Positions 1-8,579 of a DNA stretch of 64,000 bases are shown here, one piece after another. This DNA comes from Siccirubricoccus phaeus (GTDB taxonomy: Bacteria > Pseudomonadota > Alphaproteobacteria > Acetobacterales > Acetobacteraceae). Position 1 is the stretch's first letter. Every line of letters starts with the position of its first letter. The position numbers and the translations under genes were made by a program. The stretch is taken from positions 27,519 to 91,518 of the forward strand of contig NZ_SRXO01000027.1 of NCBI RefSeq assembly GCF_008360935.1, read 5' to 3'. The notes under the pieces are model-generated. The model had not been told where the DNA came from and did not search any database. It saw only the letters and a list, made by a program, of their open reading frames with translations.

Positions 1-273
1 CTGCACGTCGCCCGCTTCGGTGCGGCCCTCATTGCCCATGTTGTCGCGATGGGTGATGGCGCCGTCTCGGACATAGGTGATGATTTCCATGTCGCGGTGC
101 GGGTGCGGGTCGAAGCCGGTGCCGGCGGCGATCTCGTCATCGTTCCAGACGCGCAGCTTGCCCCAGTTCATGCGCGAGGGGTCGTGGTAATGCGCGAAGG
201 AGAAATGATGGCGGGCCTTCAGCCAGCCATGCTCGGCGCCGCCGAGGCTCTTGAAAGGACGGATGTCGATCAT
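1..273 (-). CDS. Pirin family protein (N-terminal part, cut by window edge)
   Basis: Reading from the ATG at 273 down to base 1 gives 91 residues with no stop, so the gene runs off the left edge. The translation begins MIDIRPFKSLGGAEHGWLKA and contains the cupin metal-binding run FDPHPHRDMEIITYV followed by HRDNMGNEGRT, which is typical of pirins (YhhW/quercetin 2,3-dioxygenase-like, Fe-binding bicupins). Only the first cupin is present here. Family members act in the cytoplasm as dioxygenase-like enzymes or redox-sensing co-regulators, and the substrate cannot be told from this part. The universal stress protein gene lies upstream on the same strand, with 339 bases between them. Confidence 0.9.
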   Translation of the reverse strand, partial: MIDIRPFKSLGGAEHGWLKARHHFSFAHYHDPSRMNWGKLRVWNDDEIAAGTGFDPHPHRDMEIITYVRDGAITHRDNMGNEGRTEAGDVQ

Positions 274-612
274 CGGTGTGCTCCGTCGGACGGGTTTGTC
301 GTCCGTTGGCGCGGAAGATGGCGAGGCGGGCGGGCCGGCGCCATGCGGCGGGCGTGATCGCGGTCATTGGCGGGGGCTATGGTCGCCGCGGGGCGGTGCT
401 GCCCGGCGTGACCGGCGGCGCTTCGCCCCCGATCCGGCTCCAACTCGCTGTTCGGACGCGTGATTCACGGTTTCGGCCGCTTCGATCTCAACCGATCGCG
501 CCCGAGGCTCCCGCGCCGCCCGGCGCCCTGCCCCGCCCTTACCGCGGCAGGGACACGGGGCCAGGAGCACCCCCGGGGCCGCCACGGCACCGCGCCGCGG
601 TGCCGCGGGGAT
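274..612. other. Intergenic stretch, no gene seen
   Basis: These 339 bases lie between the stop of the universal stress protein gene and the start of the pirin gene, both on the minus strand. Open frames here have no recognisable product. The only structure seen is the hairpin at 585-605. The pirin promoter should lie within this stretch, but no clear -35/-10 pair was found. Confidence 0.6.
585..605 (-). terminator. Perfect inverted repeat after universal stress gene
   Basis: CGGCACCGCG and its exact complement CGCGGTGCCG are separated by one C, starting 7 bases beyond the stop at 613. There is no T-tract, so this is a candidate hairpin for ending or stabilising the transcript, not a proven intrinsic terminator. 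Confidence 0.45.
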
Positions 613-1491
613 TCACCGGCACATCAGCACCGGCATGTCGCTGTTCTCCAGCACATGCCGCGTCACGCCGCCCAGGATGAGCTGCCGCAGCCGGGAATGG
701 CTGTAGGCGCCCATGCAGAGCAGATCGGCGCGGAAATCCCGCGCCGCGCCCAGCAGCCCGGCGCCGACATCCTTGGTCTGCGGCTTGAACTGCACCGGCT
801 CCGCCAGGATCTCGTGCCAGCGGAGATAGGCGCGGATGCCCTCCACCTGCGGCCCGCGGCGCTGGTACTCATCGGCATAGAGCAGCCGCACCGCCTGCGC
901 CCGGTGCAGCCAGGGCAGCGCCGCGGCGATGGCGGCGGCGCTCTCCGCGCTGCCATTCCAGGCGCAGCAGACGCGGGTGCCGATGGTCTGCGGCACATGC
1001 CGCGGCGCGATCAGCACCGGCCGGCCGGAATCGAACAGCACGGCATGCAGCGCGTCGGAGGAGGAGACATCCTCCTCCGCCTCCGGATGCGGCACCACGG
1101 CCATGTCGTAGAGGCGCGATTGCTGCGCCACCACGTCTTCCTCCCGCCCCGCGATGCTCTCGAAGGAGAGGGTCGGGCCGCCGGTCTTCAGCGCGCTCTC
1201 GGCGCTGTTCGCCAGCGTCACCCCGCCGGCATGCTCGGCGAAGCGCTCGAAGAGGGCGCGCACGCGGTTGGCGCGCTCGCCGCTCTCGCGTTCGGTCGCG
1301 GCCATCATCTCCTCGATCATGGCGCCGGAGAGGCCTTCGCCGGCCAACGGCGCCACGTCGCGCGCATCCACCCGCACATGCAGGCAATGGACATGCGCGT
1401 TCCATATCCGCGCGACCATCAGCGCGGTGGCAAGAGCCGCTTCCCCGGCAGCGGTTCCGGTCAGCGGCAGCAGCAGGCGACGATAAGCCAT
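613..1491 (-). CDS. Tandem universal stress protein (UspA-type, two domains)
   Basis: The 292-residue product starts MAYRRLLLPLTGTAAGEAAL, the usual first beta strand and loop of a UspA domain. A second domain starts near residue 150 with PQTIGTRVCCAWNGSAESAAA and ends in DLLCMGAYSHSRLRQLILGGV, which carries the G-x2-G-x9-G(S/T)-like nucleotide-binding region in altered form, and then SDMPVLMCR. Length and layout fit tandem Usp proteins of proteobacteria, which are cytoplasmic and induced by starvation or redox stress. The frame stays open far upstream, but the ATG at 1491 is chosen because homology begins there. A dispersed repeat (1526-1647) sits just upstream and could carry or disturb the promoter. 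Confidence 0.88.
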   Translation of the reverse strand: MAYRRLLLPLTGTAAGEAALATALMVARIWNAHVHCLHVRVDARDVAPLAGEGLSGAMIEEMMAATERESGERANRVRALFERFAEHAGGVTLANSAESALKTGGPTLSFESIAGREEDVVAQQSRLYDMAVVPHPEAEEDVSSSDALHAVLFDSGRPVLIAPRHVPQTIGTRVCCAWNGSAESAAAIAAALPWLHRAQAVRLLYADEYQRRGPQVEGIRAYLRWHEILAEPVQFKPQTKDVGAGLLGAARDFRADLLCMGAYSHSRLRQLILGGVTRHVLENSDMPVLMCR

Positions 1492-1525
1492 GGCGCGTCT
1501 CCCAAACGGCGCTTCCGTCGGCAGG

Positions 1526-1647
1526 CTAGTGTCCTGCCCGCGAAGTTCGCTGGCTTTCCAGCGAACGCAGCGGACAAGCGGGCCACTGAAAACAAAAGCC
1601 AGTGTCCCGATTCCGAAGTCCGCAGGACTGCGGAATCGGGACACTAG
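1526..1647. repeat. Short dispersed repeat with terminal inverted repeats, copy 1
   Basis: A 122-bp element is bounded by CTAGTGTCC on the left and GGACACTAG on the right. It contains a perfect hairpin, GTTCGCTGG/CCAGCGAAC, near the left end and a second, GATTCCG/CGGAATC, near the right end. A diverged copy in the opposite orientation lies at 34911-35030. Over the first 66 bases the two copies agree at about nine positions in ten by eye. There is no coding capacity, so it resembles a miniature inverted-repeat element. Confidence 0.75.
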
Positions 1648-1674
1648 AGCATTTCCTGGCCCGGCGGAAACGCT
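1644..1674. repeat. CTAGAGC-type palindromic element
   Basis: CTAGAGCATTTCC is followed after nine bases by GGAAACGCT, giving a 9-bp stem with one mismatch. It shares its CTAG with the right end of the 122-bp repeat. The same CTAGAGC(G/A)-TTTC arrangement recurs at 19424-19467, so this looks like a member of a genome-wide palindrome family. Confidence 0.55.
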
Positions 1675-1720
1675 TGCCGTTCCGCACCATGCGAACGGCG
1701 CAACCGGCCCTGCCGTTGCA

Positions 1721-3208
1721 TCACGGCGGACCGGGCGGCCCGTCTCCGCCGCCGGCATCGAGACCGAGCGCCGCGCGCGCCGCGGGCAGCGGGTCTTCCG
1801 TCGCATCCAGCACATGCCAGGCGATCTCGCCCATATCCCGCGCCGCGGTCGCCGCCAGCACCGCCGCATCGGCATCCGAGGCATCGCCGCGCCGTCGCGC
1901 GATGCGCGCTTCCAGCACCTCCTGCGGGGCGGTGAGCCAGAAGCCGGTGAAGGGCGCGGTGCCGGCGGCCTGCTCCAGCGCGGCGCGTTCGGACGGACGA
2001 CCGAACACCGCATCCGCCACCACCGCATGGCCGGCGCCGATCGCCTCCGCCGCCTGCGCGGCGAGTTCGGCGAAAACCGACTCGCTGGCCTCTGGCGCAT
2101 AGGCGGCAGGCGGCAGGCGCTGCTCCGGCGGCACGCCGGCCTGGCGTTTGCGAATTTCGTCGCTGCGCAGCACCAGCGCGCCAGGCGCGGCGCCGAGCTC
2201 CGGTGCCAGGGCCCGGGCGAGTCGCGACTTGCCGGTACCCTGCAGCCCGCCCACCGCGACCAGGCGGGGCGGCGGCGGCGCGAGATAGGCCTCGGCGCGG
2301 GCGAGATAGGCCAGCGCCTCCTCCCGCCGCCCGCGTGCGCCGGCGACATGGGCGCGGATGATGGCCCGCAGCGAGAGCCAGGCCGGCAGCCCGGCCGCCA
2401 GCCCGATATCCCCGCTGCGCGCCACGTAGCGGTTCAGCACCCGGTTGGCGGCGGCGCGGCCCAGCCGGTGCTCGAGGTCCATCAGCAGGAAGGCGAGATC
2501 GTAGCCGGTGTCGATGGTGGCCAGCGCCTCGTCGAATTCCAGCGCGTCGAAGGGGCAGACCCTGCCCTGCCAGAGCAGCAGGTTCCCCAGGTGCAGATCG
2601 CCATGGCAGCGCCGCACCCGCCCCGCCGCCTGCCGCGCTGCCAGCACCGGGGCCAGCGCCGCCAGCCGGGTGGCCAGCGCCGTATTCCAGGCAGCGATGC
2701 GCGCCTGCGGCAGGCCGGCGGCGAGGGCGGCGCGGCGATTTCCCTCCCGCACCGCTGCCATGTCGTTCAGCGGCGCGGCGGCGGGCAGGGCGGCGTGCAT
2801 GGCGAAGACGGCATCGGCCAGCGCATCCAGCCGCGCCCCGTCCAGCCCGCCCGCCTCCGCCACCGCATCGAGGAAATCGCCGGACGGCACGGCGGCCATG
2901 CGCAGCACCCATTCCACCGCCTCGCCCGGCCCGTCCAGCTCCACCCCGCCCTCCGGCGTGCGGGTCACGGGCAGCACCGCCTGGTAGAGGCCCGGCGCAT
3001 GCGGCGCGTTCAGCGCCAATTCGCGCCGCAGGAAATGCTCCCGCGCCGCCAGCGCGGTGAAGTCGAGGAAGCCGAGGGCGACCGCCTTCTTCAGCTTCCA
3101 GGCATGGTCCGGGCCGACGAAGATGGCGGAGATATGGGTCTCCAGCGGCGCCGCCCCGGTCAGCCGCCGCAGCAGCGCCGCGATGGGCAGCTGCGGCGCC
3201 GGGATCAC
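1721..3208 (-). CDS. Bifunctional APH-like kinase / P-loop ATPase fusion protein
   Basis: The 495-residue product has two parts. Residues 1-310 are an aminoglycoside-phosphotransferase-like fold with the catalytic loop HGDLHLGN (202-209) and a following acidic stretch DALEFDEAL. Residues 315-480 are an AAA_33-type P-loop kinase with Walker [10 protein letters not shown] (320-328), followed by LRSDEIRK. This two-domain arrangement is a known uncharacterised family; small-molecule phosphorylation is inferred and resistance is not implied. The start is GTG at 3208, whose bases overlap the TGA of pdxH, so the two are probably translationally coupled. The next codon of similar quality would remove conserved N-terminal residues. 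Confidence 0.85.
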   Translation of the reverse strand: MIPAPQLPIAALLRRLTGAAPLETHISAIFVGPDHAWKLKKAVALGFLDFTALAAREHFLRRELALNAPHAPGLYQAVLPVTRTPEGGVELDGPGEAVEWVLRMAAVPSGDFLDAVAEAGGLDGARLDALADAVFAMHAALPAAAPLNDMAAVREGNRRAALAAGLPQARIAAWNTALATRLAALAPVLAARQAAGRVRRCHGDLHLGNLLLWQGRVCPFDALEFDEALATIDTGYDLAFLLMDLEHRLGRAAANRVLNRYVARSGDIGLAAGLPAWLSLRAIIRAHVAGARGRREEALAYLARAEAYLAPPPPRLVAVGGLQGTGKSRLARALAPELGAAPGALVLRSDEIRKRQAGVPPEQRLPPAAYAPEASESVFAELAAQAAEAIGAGHAVVADAVFGRPSERAALEQAAGTAPFTGFWLTAPQEVLEARIARRRGDASDADAAVLAATAARDMGEIAWHVLDATEDPLPAARAALGLDAGGGDGPPGPP

Positions 3209-3792
3209 GGGTAGAGCGCCTCCACCCGCCAGCCATCGCCCTCGCGGTGGAAGACCTGCCGGTCATGCAACCGGAACTGCATGTCCTGCCAGAACTCCAT
3301 CCGGCGGGGGATCAGGCGGAAGCCGGACCAGAATTCCGGGCGCGGGATCTCGCCGAGGCCGAATTTCAGCGTGTATTCGGCGACGGCCCTCTCCAGCGCA
3401 AAGCGGCTTTCCAGCGGGCGGGACTGCTTGCTGGCCCAGGCGCCGATCCGGCTGCCGCGGGCGCGGGAGGCGTAATAGGCATCCGCCTCCACCGCGGTGA
3501 CCGGCTCCACCCCGCCTTCCACCCGCACGCTGCGGTGCAGCGACTTCCAGTGGAAGCAGAGCGCGGCATTGGGATTGGCCGCCAGCTCCTGCCCCTTGCG
3601 GCTTTCGAGGTTGGTGTAGAAGACGAAGCCCCGCGCATCGGCGCCCTTCAGCAGCACCATGCGGGCGGAAGGAACGCCGTCCTTCGTCGCGGTGGCGAGG
3701 CAGACCGCATTCGGATCGTTCGGCTCCGTCTTCGTCGCCTCCGCCATCCAGGCCTCGAAACGGGCAATGGGGTCGGCGGCGCTGCTGCTCAT
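3205..3792 (-). CDS. pdxH: Pyridoxamine 5'-phosphate oxidase
   Basis: PdxH oxidises pyridoxine/pyridoxamine 5'-phosphate to pyridoxal 5'-phosphate with FMN and oxygen, the last step of vitamin B6 synthesis and salvage. The 195-residue product shows [39 protein letters not shown] and, near the C-terminus, [15 protein letters not shown], all standard FMN- and substrate-binding blocks. It is close to the usual length of about 200-220 residues. The frame is open for a further 300 codons upstream, but the ATG at 3792 is used because it gives the normal N-terminus and because fabI is transcribed divergently from 3898. The gene overlaps the kinase-like gene downstream by four bases. Confidence 0.95.
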   Translation of the reverse strand: MSSSAADPIARFEAWMAEATKTEPNDPNAVCLATATKDGVPSARMVLLKGADARGFVFYTNLESRKGQELAANPNAALCFHWKSLHRSVRVEGGVEPVTAVEADAYYASRARGSRIGAWASKQSRPLESRFALERAVAEYTLKFGLGEIPRPEFWSGFRLIPRRMEFWQDMQFRLHDRQVFHREGDGWRVEALYP

Positions 3793-3897
3793 GGCGAGGA
3801 TCCCGGAGCGGGTGGTGCGGGCCAGGTCCCCCTTGCCCGCCGGGCGGGGGTGTGCCACCACGACCGCCTCTCCGCAACAGCCCGGTTCCTTTCCCTC

Positions 3898-4731
3898 ATG
3901 CCCGACGCGCCGCTCGCAGACGCCCCCACCGGCACGCTCATGGCGGGCAAGCGCGGCCTCGTCATGGGCGTGGCCAATGACCGTTCCATCGCCTGGGGCA
4001 TCGCCCGGGCGGTCGCGGCCCAGGGTGGGGAGGTAGCCTTCAGCTACCAGGGCGAGGCGCTGGAGAAGCGCGTGCGGCCGCTGGCGGAGAGCATCGGCGC
4101 CCGCCTGGTGCTGCCCTGCGACGTGACCGATGAGGCGAGCATCGACGCCCTGTTCGCTGCGCTGCAACAGGAATGGGGTGGGCTGGATTTCCTGGTGCAT
4201 GCCATCGGCTTCGCCAACAAGGACTACCTCCGCGGCCGCTATCTGGACACGCCGCGGGACGTCTTCGCCCAGGCGCTGGACATCTCCTGCTACTCCTTCG
4301 TCGCGGTCAGCCAGCGGGCGGTGCCGCTGATGCAGCCGGGCGGCAGCCTGCTGACGATGAGCTATCTGGGCGCCGAACGTGTCACCCCGCATTACAACGT
4401 GATGGGCGTGGCCAAGGCGGCGCTGGAGGCGAGCGTGCGCTACCTGGCGGCCGATCTCGGCACCGCCGGCATCCGGGTGAATGCGATTTCCGCCGGGCCG
4501 ATCCGGACGCTGGCGGCCAGCGGGATCGGCGATTTCCGCTACATCCTGAAATGGAACCAGCTCAACAGCCCGCTGCGCCGCAACGTGACCATCGAGGAGG
4601 TGGGCGGGGCGGGGCTGTACCTGCTGAGCGACCTCGCCGCCGGGGTGACAGGCGAGGTGCATCATGTCGATTGCGGCTACCATATCGTCGGCATGAAGAA
4701 TCCGGACGCGCCGGATATCAGCACGGTGTGA
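3898..4731 (+). CDS. fabI: Enoyl-[acyl-carrier-protein] reductase (NADH)
   Basis: FabI reduces enoyl-ACP in the last step of each round of fatty-acid elongation. The 277-residue product has the SDR-variant nucleotide motif [13 protein letters not shown] (24-36) and the FabI active site [19 protein letters not shown], giving Tyr156, Tyr166 and Lys173 in the family's Y-x9-Y-x6-K spacing. [14 protein letters not shown] near residue 200 is also typical. The ATG at 3898 gives a short N-terminal extension ([10 protein letters not shown]) before the usual MAGKRG start at 3940, and either could be used. It is divergent from pdxH across 105 bases that must hold both promoters. Confidence 0.95.
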   Translation: MPDAPLADAPTGTLMAGKRGLVMGVANDRSIAWGIARAVAAQGGEVAFSYQGEALEKRVRPLAESIGARLVLPCDVTDEASIDALFAALQQEWGGLDFLVHAIGFANKDYLRGRYLDTPRDVFAQALDISCYSFVAVSQRAVPLMQPGGSLLTMSYLGAERVTPHYNVMGVAKAALEASVRYLAADLGTAGIRVNAISAGPIRTLAASGIGDFRYILKWNQLNSPLRRNVTIEEVGGAGLYLLSDLAAGVTGEVHHVDCGYHIVGMKNPDAPDISTV

Positions 4732-4763
4732 CAATGGGCGGCCGGATAGGCTAGGATCGGCCC

Positions 4764-5138
4764 ATGCCGGTGATCGCCCTGGACACCCATGCGGTGGTGA
4801 AGGAGCTGCAGGCCGCAGGCTTCACCGAAGCCCAGGCGGAAGCGGTGACGCGCGCCGTGCGGAAGGGGCAGGAGATCGATTTCTCCGATCTGGCGACCAA
4901 GGCCGACCTGGCGGAGTTGCGGCAAGCGACGAAGGCCGATATTGCTGGGCTGCGGCACGAGCTCGATGCTCACCGCCAGGCCACCAAGGCCGACATTGCG
5001 GAGCTGCGGCAAACGACCAAGGCCGATATCGCGGAACTCAAGGCCGATCTGCTGAAATGGGTCATCAGCGCCGTCGGGTTGCAGACCCTCGCTGTGCTCG
5101 GCACCCCCGTCGTGCTGACCCGCATCCTCCAGCACTGA
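4764..5138 (+). CDS. Small coiled-coil membrane protein (DUF1640/CCDC90-like)
   Basis: The 124-residue product has an N-terminal block, [13 protein letters not shown], then a repetitive helical region with three near-identical units of the form [10 protein letters not shown], and a C-terminal hydrophobic segment (about 97-121, [21 protein letters not shown]). This matches the DUF1640 plan of a coiled-coil stalk on one membrane anchor, whose role is not settled. It sits between fabI and aroC on the same strand with 32- and 14-base gaps, so it probably shares their transcript. The internal repeats suggest the coiled coil varies in length by unit duplication. Confidence 0.75.
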   Translation: MPVIALDTHAVVKELQAAGFTEAQAEAVTRAVRKGQEIDFSDLATKADLAELRQATKADIAGLRHELDAHRQATKADIAELRQTTKADIAELKADLLKWVISAVGLQTLAVLGTPVVLTRILQH

Positions 5139-5152
5139 GCGGCAGCCGCCCC

Positions 5153-6259
5153 TTGTCCCATAATTCCTTCGGCCATCTCTTCCGCGTCACCACCTGGGGC
5201 GAATCCCATGGCCCCGCCATCGGCTGCGTGGTGGATGGCTGCCCGCCGCGCCTGCCGCTGACGGAAGCGGACATCCAGCCCTTCCTGGACCGCCGCCGCC
5301 CCGGCCAGTCCCGCTTCGTGACGCAGCGGCAGGAACCGGACCAGATCCGCATCCTCTCCGGGACCTTCGAGGGGGTGACGACCGGTACCCCGATCGCCCT
5401 GCAGATCGAGAACACCGACCAGCGCAGCCGCGACTATGGCGAGATCAAGGACCGCTTCCGCCCCGGCCATGCCGACCTGACCTATGAGCTGAAATATGGC
5501 GTCCGTGACTATCGCGGCGGCGGTCGCTCCTCGGCGCGGGAGACCGCGATGCGCGTCGCCGCCGGCGCGGTGGCGCGCAAGGTGCTGGGGGCGGGCGTGA
5601 CGATCCGCGGCGCCCTGGTGCAGATCGGCGCAGATAAGGTGGACCGCGCCGCCTGGGACTGGGCCGAGGTGGGCCGCAATGAATTCTTCTGCCCCGATCC
5701 CGCCGCCGCCGCGCGCTGGGAGCAGGCGCTGCTCGCCGCCCGCAAATCCGGCTCCTCCCTCGGCGCGGTGATCGAGGTGGTGGCGGAGGGCGCGCCCCCC
5801 GGCCTCGGCGCGCCGATCTACGGCAAGCTGGATGCCGAGCTCGCCGCGGCGCTGATGAGCATCAATGCGGTGAAGGGCGTCGAGATCGGCGAGGGCTTCG
5901 CCGCCGCCGCCCTCTCCGGCGAAGCGAACGCGGACGAGATGCGCATGGGCAAACAGGGCGAGGTGGTGTTCGGCAGCAACCATGCCGGCGGCATCCTCGG
6001 CGGCATCTCCACCGGCCAGCCCATCGTCGCGCGCTTCGCAGTGAAGCCCACCTCCTCCATCCTCACCCCGCGCGCCGCAGTGGACCGCTTCGGCCAGGAG
6101 GTCGAGGTGCAGACCAAGGGGCGGCACGACCCCTGCGTCGGCATCCGCGCCGTGCCGGTGGGGGAGGCGATGCTGGCCCTGGTGCTGGCGGACCATCTGC
6201 TGCGCCACCGCGCGCAGAACCCGGACGCGCCCGACCGCGCCCGCCTGCCGCGGAACTGA
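5153..6259 (+). CDS. aroC: Chorismate synthase
   Basis: AroC converts 5-enolpyruvylshikimate 3-phosphate to chorismate using reduced FMN, the last common step of aromatic amino-acid synthesis. The 368-residue product carries the three family signatures: [16 protein letters not shown] near residue 15, [20 protein letters not shown] in the first third, and [17 protein letters not shown] near the C-terminus. The start is a TTG at 5153 giving [19 protein letters not shown], the expected N-terminus; no ATG or GTG fits without adding unrelated residues. It follows the coiled-coil gene by 14 bases and is convergent with the RTX protease gene. Confidence 0.95.
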   Translation: MSHNSFGHLFRVTTWGESHGPAIGCVVDGCPPRLPLTEADIQPFLDRRRPGQSRFVTQRQEPDQIRILSGTFEGVTTGTPIALQIENTDQRSRDYGEIKDRFRPGHADLTYELKYGVRDYRGGGRSSARETAMRVAAGAVARKVLGAGVTIRGALVQIGADKVDRAAWDWAEVGRNEFFCPDPAAAARWEQALLAARKSGSSLGAVIEVVAEGAPPGLGAPIYGKLDAELAAALMSINAVKGVEIGEGFAAAALSGEANADEMRMGKQGEVVFGSNHAGGILGGISTGQPIVARFAVKPTSSILTPRAAVDRFGQEVEVQTKGRHDPCVGIRAVPVGEAMLALVLADHLLRHRAQNPDAPDRARLPRN

Positions 6260-6274
6260 CGCATCGCCGCCGCT

Positions 6275-8443
6275 TCAGGCCAGCAGCACATCCCCGGCCG
6301 AGAGGCTGGTGACGCCGTTCAGCACGACCCCATCCCCCTGGCCGAGATCGAGCGCGCCATTGCCGCCCGCCACGGTGAAGCCCGCCAGCACCTCGGCCAG
6401 GCTGCCGAAGCCCAGGCCGATGAGCAGCAGCTTGTCCGTGCCCGCAGCGAAATCGCCCACCACATCGGCGCCGGTGCCGCGGCGGAAGGCGAAGACATCC
6501 GCCCCCGCCTCGCCGAACAGCAGGTCATTGCCCGCGCCGCCATCCAGCGTGTCATTGCCCGCCCCGCCCAGCAGGTAATTCGCCGCCGCGTTGCCGGTCA
6601 GCGCGTTGCCCAGCGCATTGCCGGCGCCGAAGGCGGTGCTGCCCAGCAGCACCAGCGCCTCGACATTCTCCGGCAGGGAATAGCCGCCACCCGGGATGGC
6701 GGCCTGGACCGTGTCGCTGCCCTCGCCCGGCTGCTCGACGACCAGGTCGCCCGCCGAATCCACGAGGAAGAGGTCGTCGCCCGCCTCGCCAAAGAGCTGG
6801 TCGGCCTCGCCGAACCCGCTGGCGCCGTCCAGCGTGTCATTGCCGGCGCCGCCCACCAGCAGGTCGAAGGCGGCATCGCTGCCGCCGGAAAGGCTGTCAT
6901 CGCCCGCCTCGCCCTGCAGCACATCGGCATCGGCGCCACCGAGCAGGGTGTCGTTGCCGGCGCCGCCGAACAGCGAGTCGAGGCCGGCCTCGCCCTCCAG
7001 CCGGTCATCGCCCTCGGCGCCATGGAGCACGTCTGCGCCCGCATCGCCGCGCAGCACATCCGCGCCGCCCCAGCCCACCAGCATGTTGTCGCCCTCATTG
7101 CCGATGAGGCTGTTGGCCAACTCGTTGCCCACGCCGGAGATGCCACCGGTGCCGGCCGCCAGGGCCAGGTTCTCCACCCAGGCGGAGAGGTAGAGGCCGA
7201 CCGAGCTGGTCACGCCATCCGTGCCGCCGCCCGCCTCCTCGATGACCAGGTCGCCCGGGTCGTCCACCAGGAACCAGTCATCGCCGGCACCGCCCACCAG
7301 GCTGTCAGCCCCCCCGCCGCCATTCAGCGTATCGGGCCCGGCGCCGCCTTCCAGCGTGTCATTGCCGGCATTGCCCTCCAGCCAATTCGCCACGTCATTG
7401 CCGACGATGCCGTCATTGCCGACGCCGCCCCGGGCATTCTCGATCACCGCGCCGAAGGCGATGGCCAGGTTGTCCACCCCGTCATAGCTCGGGGTCGGCA
7501 CGGCCGTGGCCCAGGCGGGAATCTCGAGGTGCCGCTCGGCCTCGGTCAGCCGCATCGCGATGCTGCTGAAATGCCCGTCGCGCAGGTCGATGCGGCTCGG
7601 CAGCACCTGGTTGCTGGTGTCGATGGTGTCGATGCCGCCGCCATCCCAGATGGTCTCGAACAGCGGGGCATTCGTGGCCCAGCCATAGAAGGTGGCGCCG
7701 GCATTGGTCGCCGTGTTGGCGCCGTAGAGATACTGCATGGCCGCGATGTCGTAGAGCATCGGCCCGCTCGGATAGAGCGTCCCCGTCACCCAGCTATAGG
7801 CGGAGGCATCGCCGGTGACGGTGACGATGCCGAGATTCTCCGGAATGGCGTAGGCCATGACGCTGGTACGCAGCGTGGCCTCCGCCGGGGGCAACGGGTC
7901 GGCGCCGTCCTGCGGGTGCTGCAGGCCCAGCGCATGGCCGATCTCATGCACCAGCACCTCATAGCCATAGGCGCCGGACGTCATCACGCCGTTCTCCGGC
8001 GCGTCGTTGATATAGATGTCGCCCATCCAGGGCACGGCGTTGTAGCCGGTGACGGTATTGGTCGCGGGGTTGTAGGTATAGGCGAAGCTCGGCGGGAAGG
8101 CGTAGCCGCCGCGATCCGCCATGCTTTCCTGGCCGAAGCGGAGCTGGCCGCCACCGCCGTCATCCGCCACTTCGGTGAAGGTGAGGTTCGCCACCGCCGC
8201 CCAGGCCGCCAGCGCCCGCCGCGCCCCGTCCTGCAACGCCGCGGTGAAGGGGACGAAGCCCGGATGGATGTCCGGGCTTTCATACTCCGGCACCGTCGCC
8301 ATGAAGCTGTAGGTGAGGCTGACGGCGGTGCCGAGGCCAACACTCAGCGCAAGGTCGGTGCCCGCCGCCAGGGGAAAATTCCACCTTGTCGAGGTCCCGC
8401 CATCCTCCAGCAGGTAGAGAAGAGGGTCAAAGGCTGCCATCAT
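6275..8443 (-). CDS. Serralysin-like RTX metalloprotease
   Basis: This 722-residue product joins an M10 zinc metalloprotease domain to a long run of RTX repeats. HEIGHALGLQH (166-176) gives the three zinc histidines, and SVMAY (194-198) supplies the Met-turn. From about residue 335 to 700 many GGxGNDxLxGGAGxDxL nonapeptides form calcium-binding beta rolls in several blocks. There is no N-terminal signal peptide, as expected for export by a type I secretion system through a C-terminal signal, but no such system lies in this window. Start ATG 8443 is followed directly by a second ATG at 8440. Extracellular proteolysis is inferred; the substrate is unknown. Confidence 0.88.
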   Translation of the reverse strand: MMAAFDPLLYLLEDGGTSTRWNFPLAAGTDLALSVGLGTAVSLTYSFMATVPEYESPDIHPGFVPFTAALQDGARRALAAWAAVANLTFTEVADDGGGGQLRFGQESMADRGGYAFPPSFAYTYNPATNTVTGYNAVPWMGDIYINDAPENGVMTSGAYGYEVLVHEIGHALGLQHPQDGADPLPPAEATLRTSVMAYAIPENLGIVTVTGDASAYSWVTGTLYPSGPMLYDIAAMQYLYGANTATNAGATFYGWATNAPLFETIWDGGGIDTIDTSNQVLPSRIDLRDGHFSSIAMRLTEAERHLEIPAWATAVPTPSYDGVDNLAIAFGAVIENARGGVGNDGIVGNDVANWLEGNAGNDTLEGGAGPDTLNGGGGADSLVGGAGDDWFLVDDPGDLVIEEAGGGTDGVTSSVGLYLSAWVENLALAAGTGGISGVGNELANSLIGNEGDNMLVGWGGADVLRGDAGADVLHGAEGDDRLEGEAGLDSLFGGAGNDTLLGGADADVLQGEAGDDSLSGGSDAAFDLLVGGAGNDTLDGASGFGEADQLFGEAGDDLFLVDSAGDLVVEQPGEGSDTVQAAIPGGGYSLPENVEALVLLGSTAFGAGNALGNALTGNAAANYLLGGAGNDTLDGGAGNDLLFGEAGADVFAFRRGTGADVVGDFAAGTDKLLLIGLGFGSLAEVLAGFTVAGGNGALDLGQGDGVVLNGVTSLSAGDVLLA

Positions 8444-8579
8444 CGCTGCTCCACCGACCGGGCGAGACTAAACCGCCTCCCCCAAGATTCGGTTGCCTGG
8501 CCCGACAAAACGGCGCTTGACGGCCATGCCGCCTTGGCGCTTTTCGGGCGGACGGAATTCCCCGAAGGAGAGCTGGCCC

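Noticed and set aside
460..1647. Long plus-strand frame (395 codons) opposite the universal stress protein gene
   Set aside because: It is antisense to a clear UspA gene, its translation is Arg/His/Gly-rich without a fold, and it results from the high-GC codon pattern.
1721..3208. Calling the kinase fusion an aminoglycoside-resistance gene
   Set aside because: The APH-like fold with HGDLHLGN is shared by many small-molecule kinases, and the fused P-loop domain is not found in resistance enzymes.
4970..6208. Long minus-strand frame opposite aroC
   Set aside because: The His/Ala/Gly-rich translation is the mirror of chorismate synthase codons. All three AroC signatures are on the plus strand.
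6598..7400. Repetitive DNA that could be mistaken for a CRISPR or satellite array
   Set aside because: The periodicity is the nonapeptide RTX coding repeat. Units vary, remain in frame and lack spacers.
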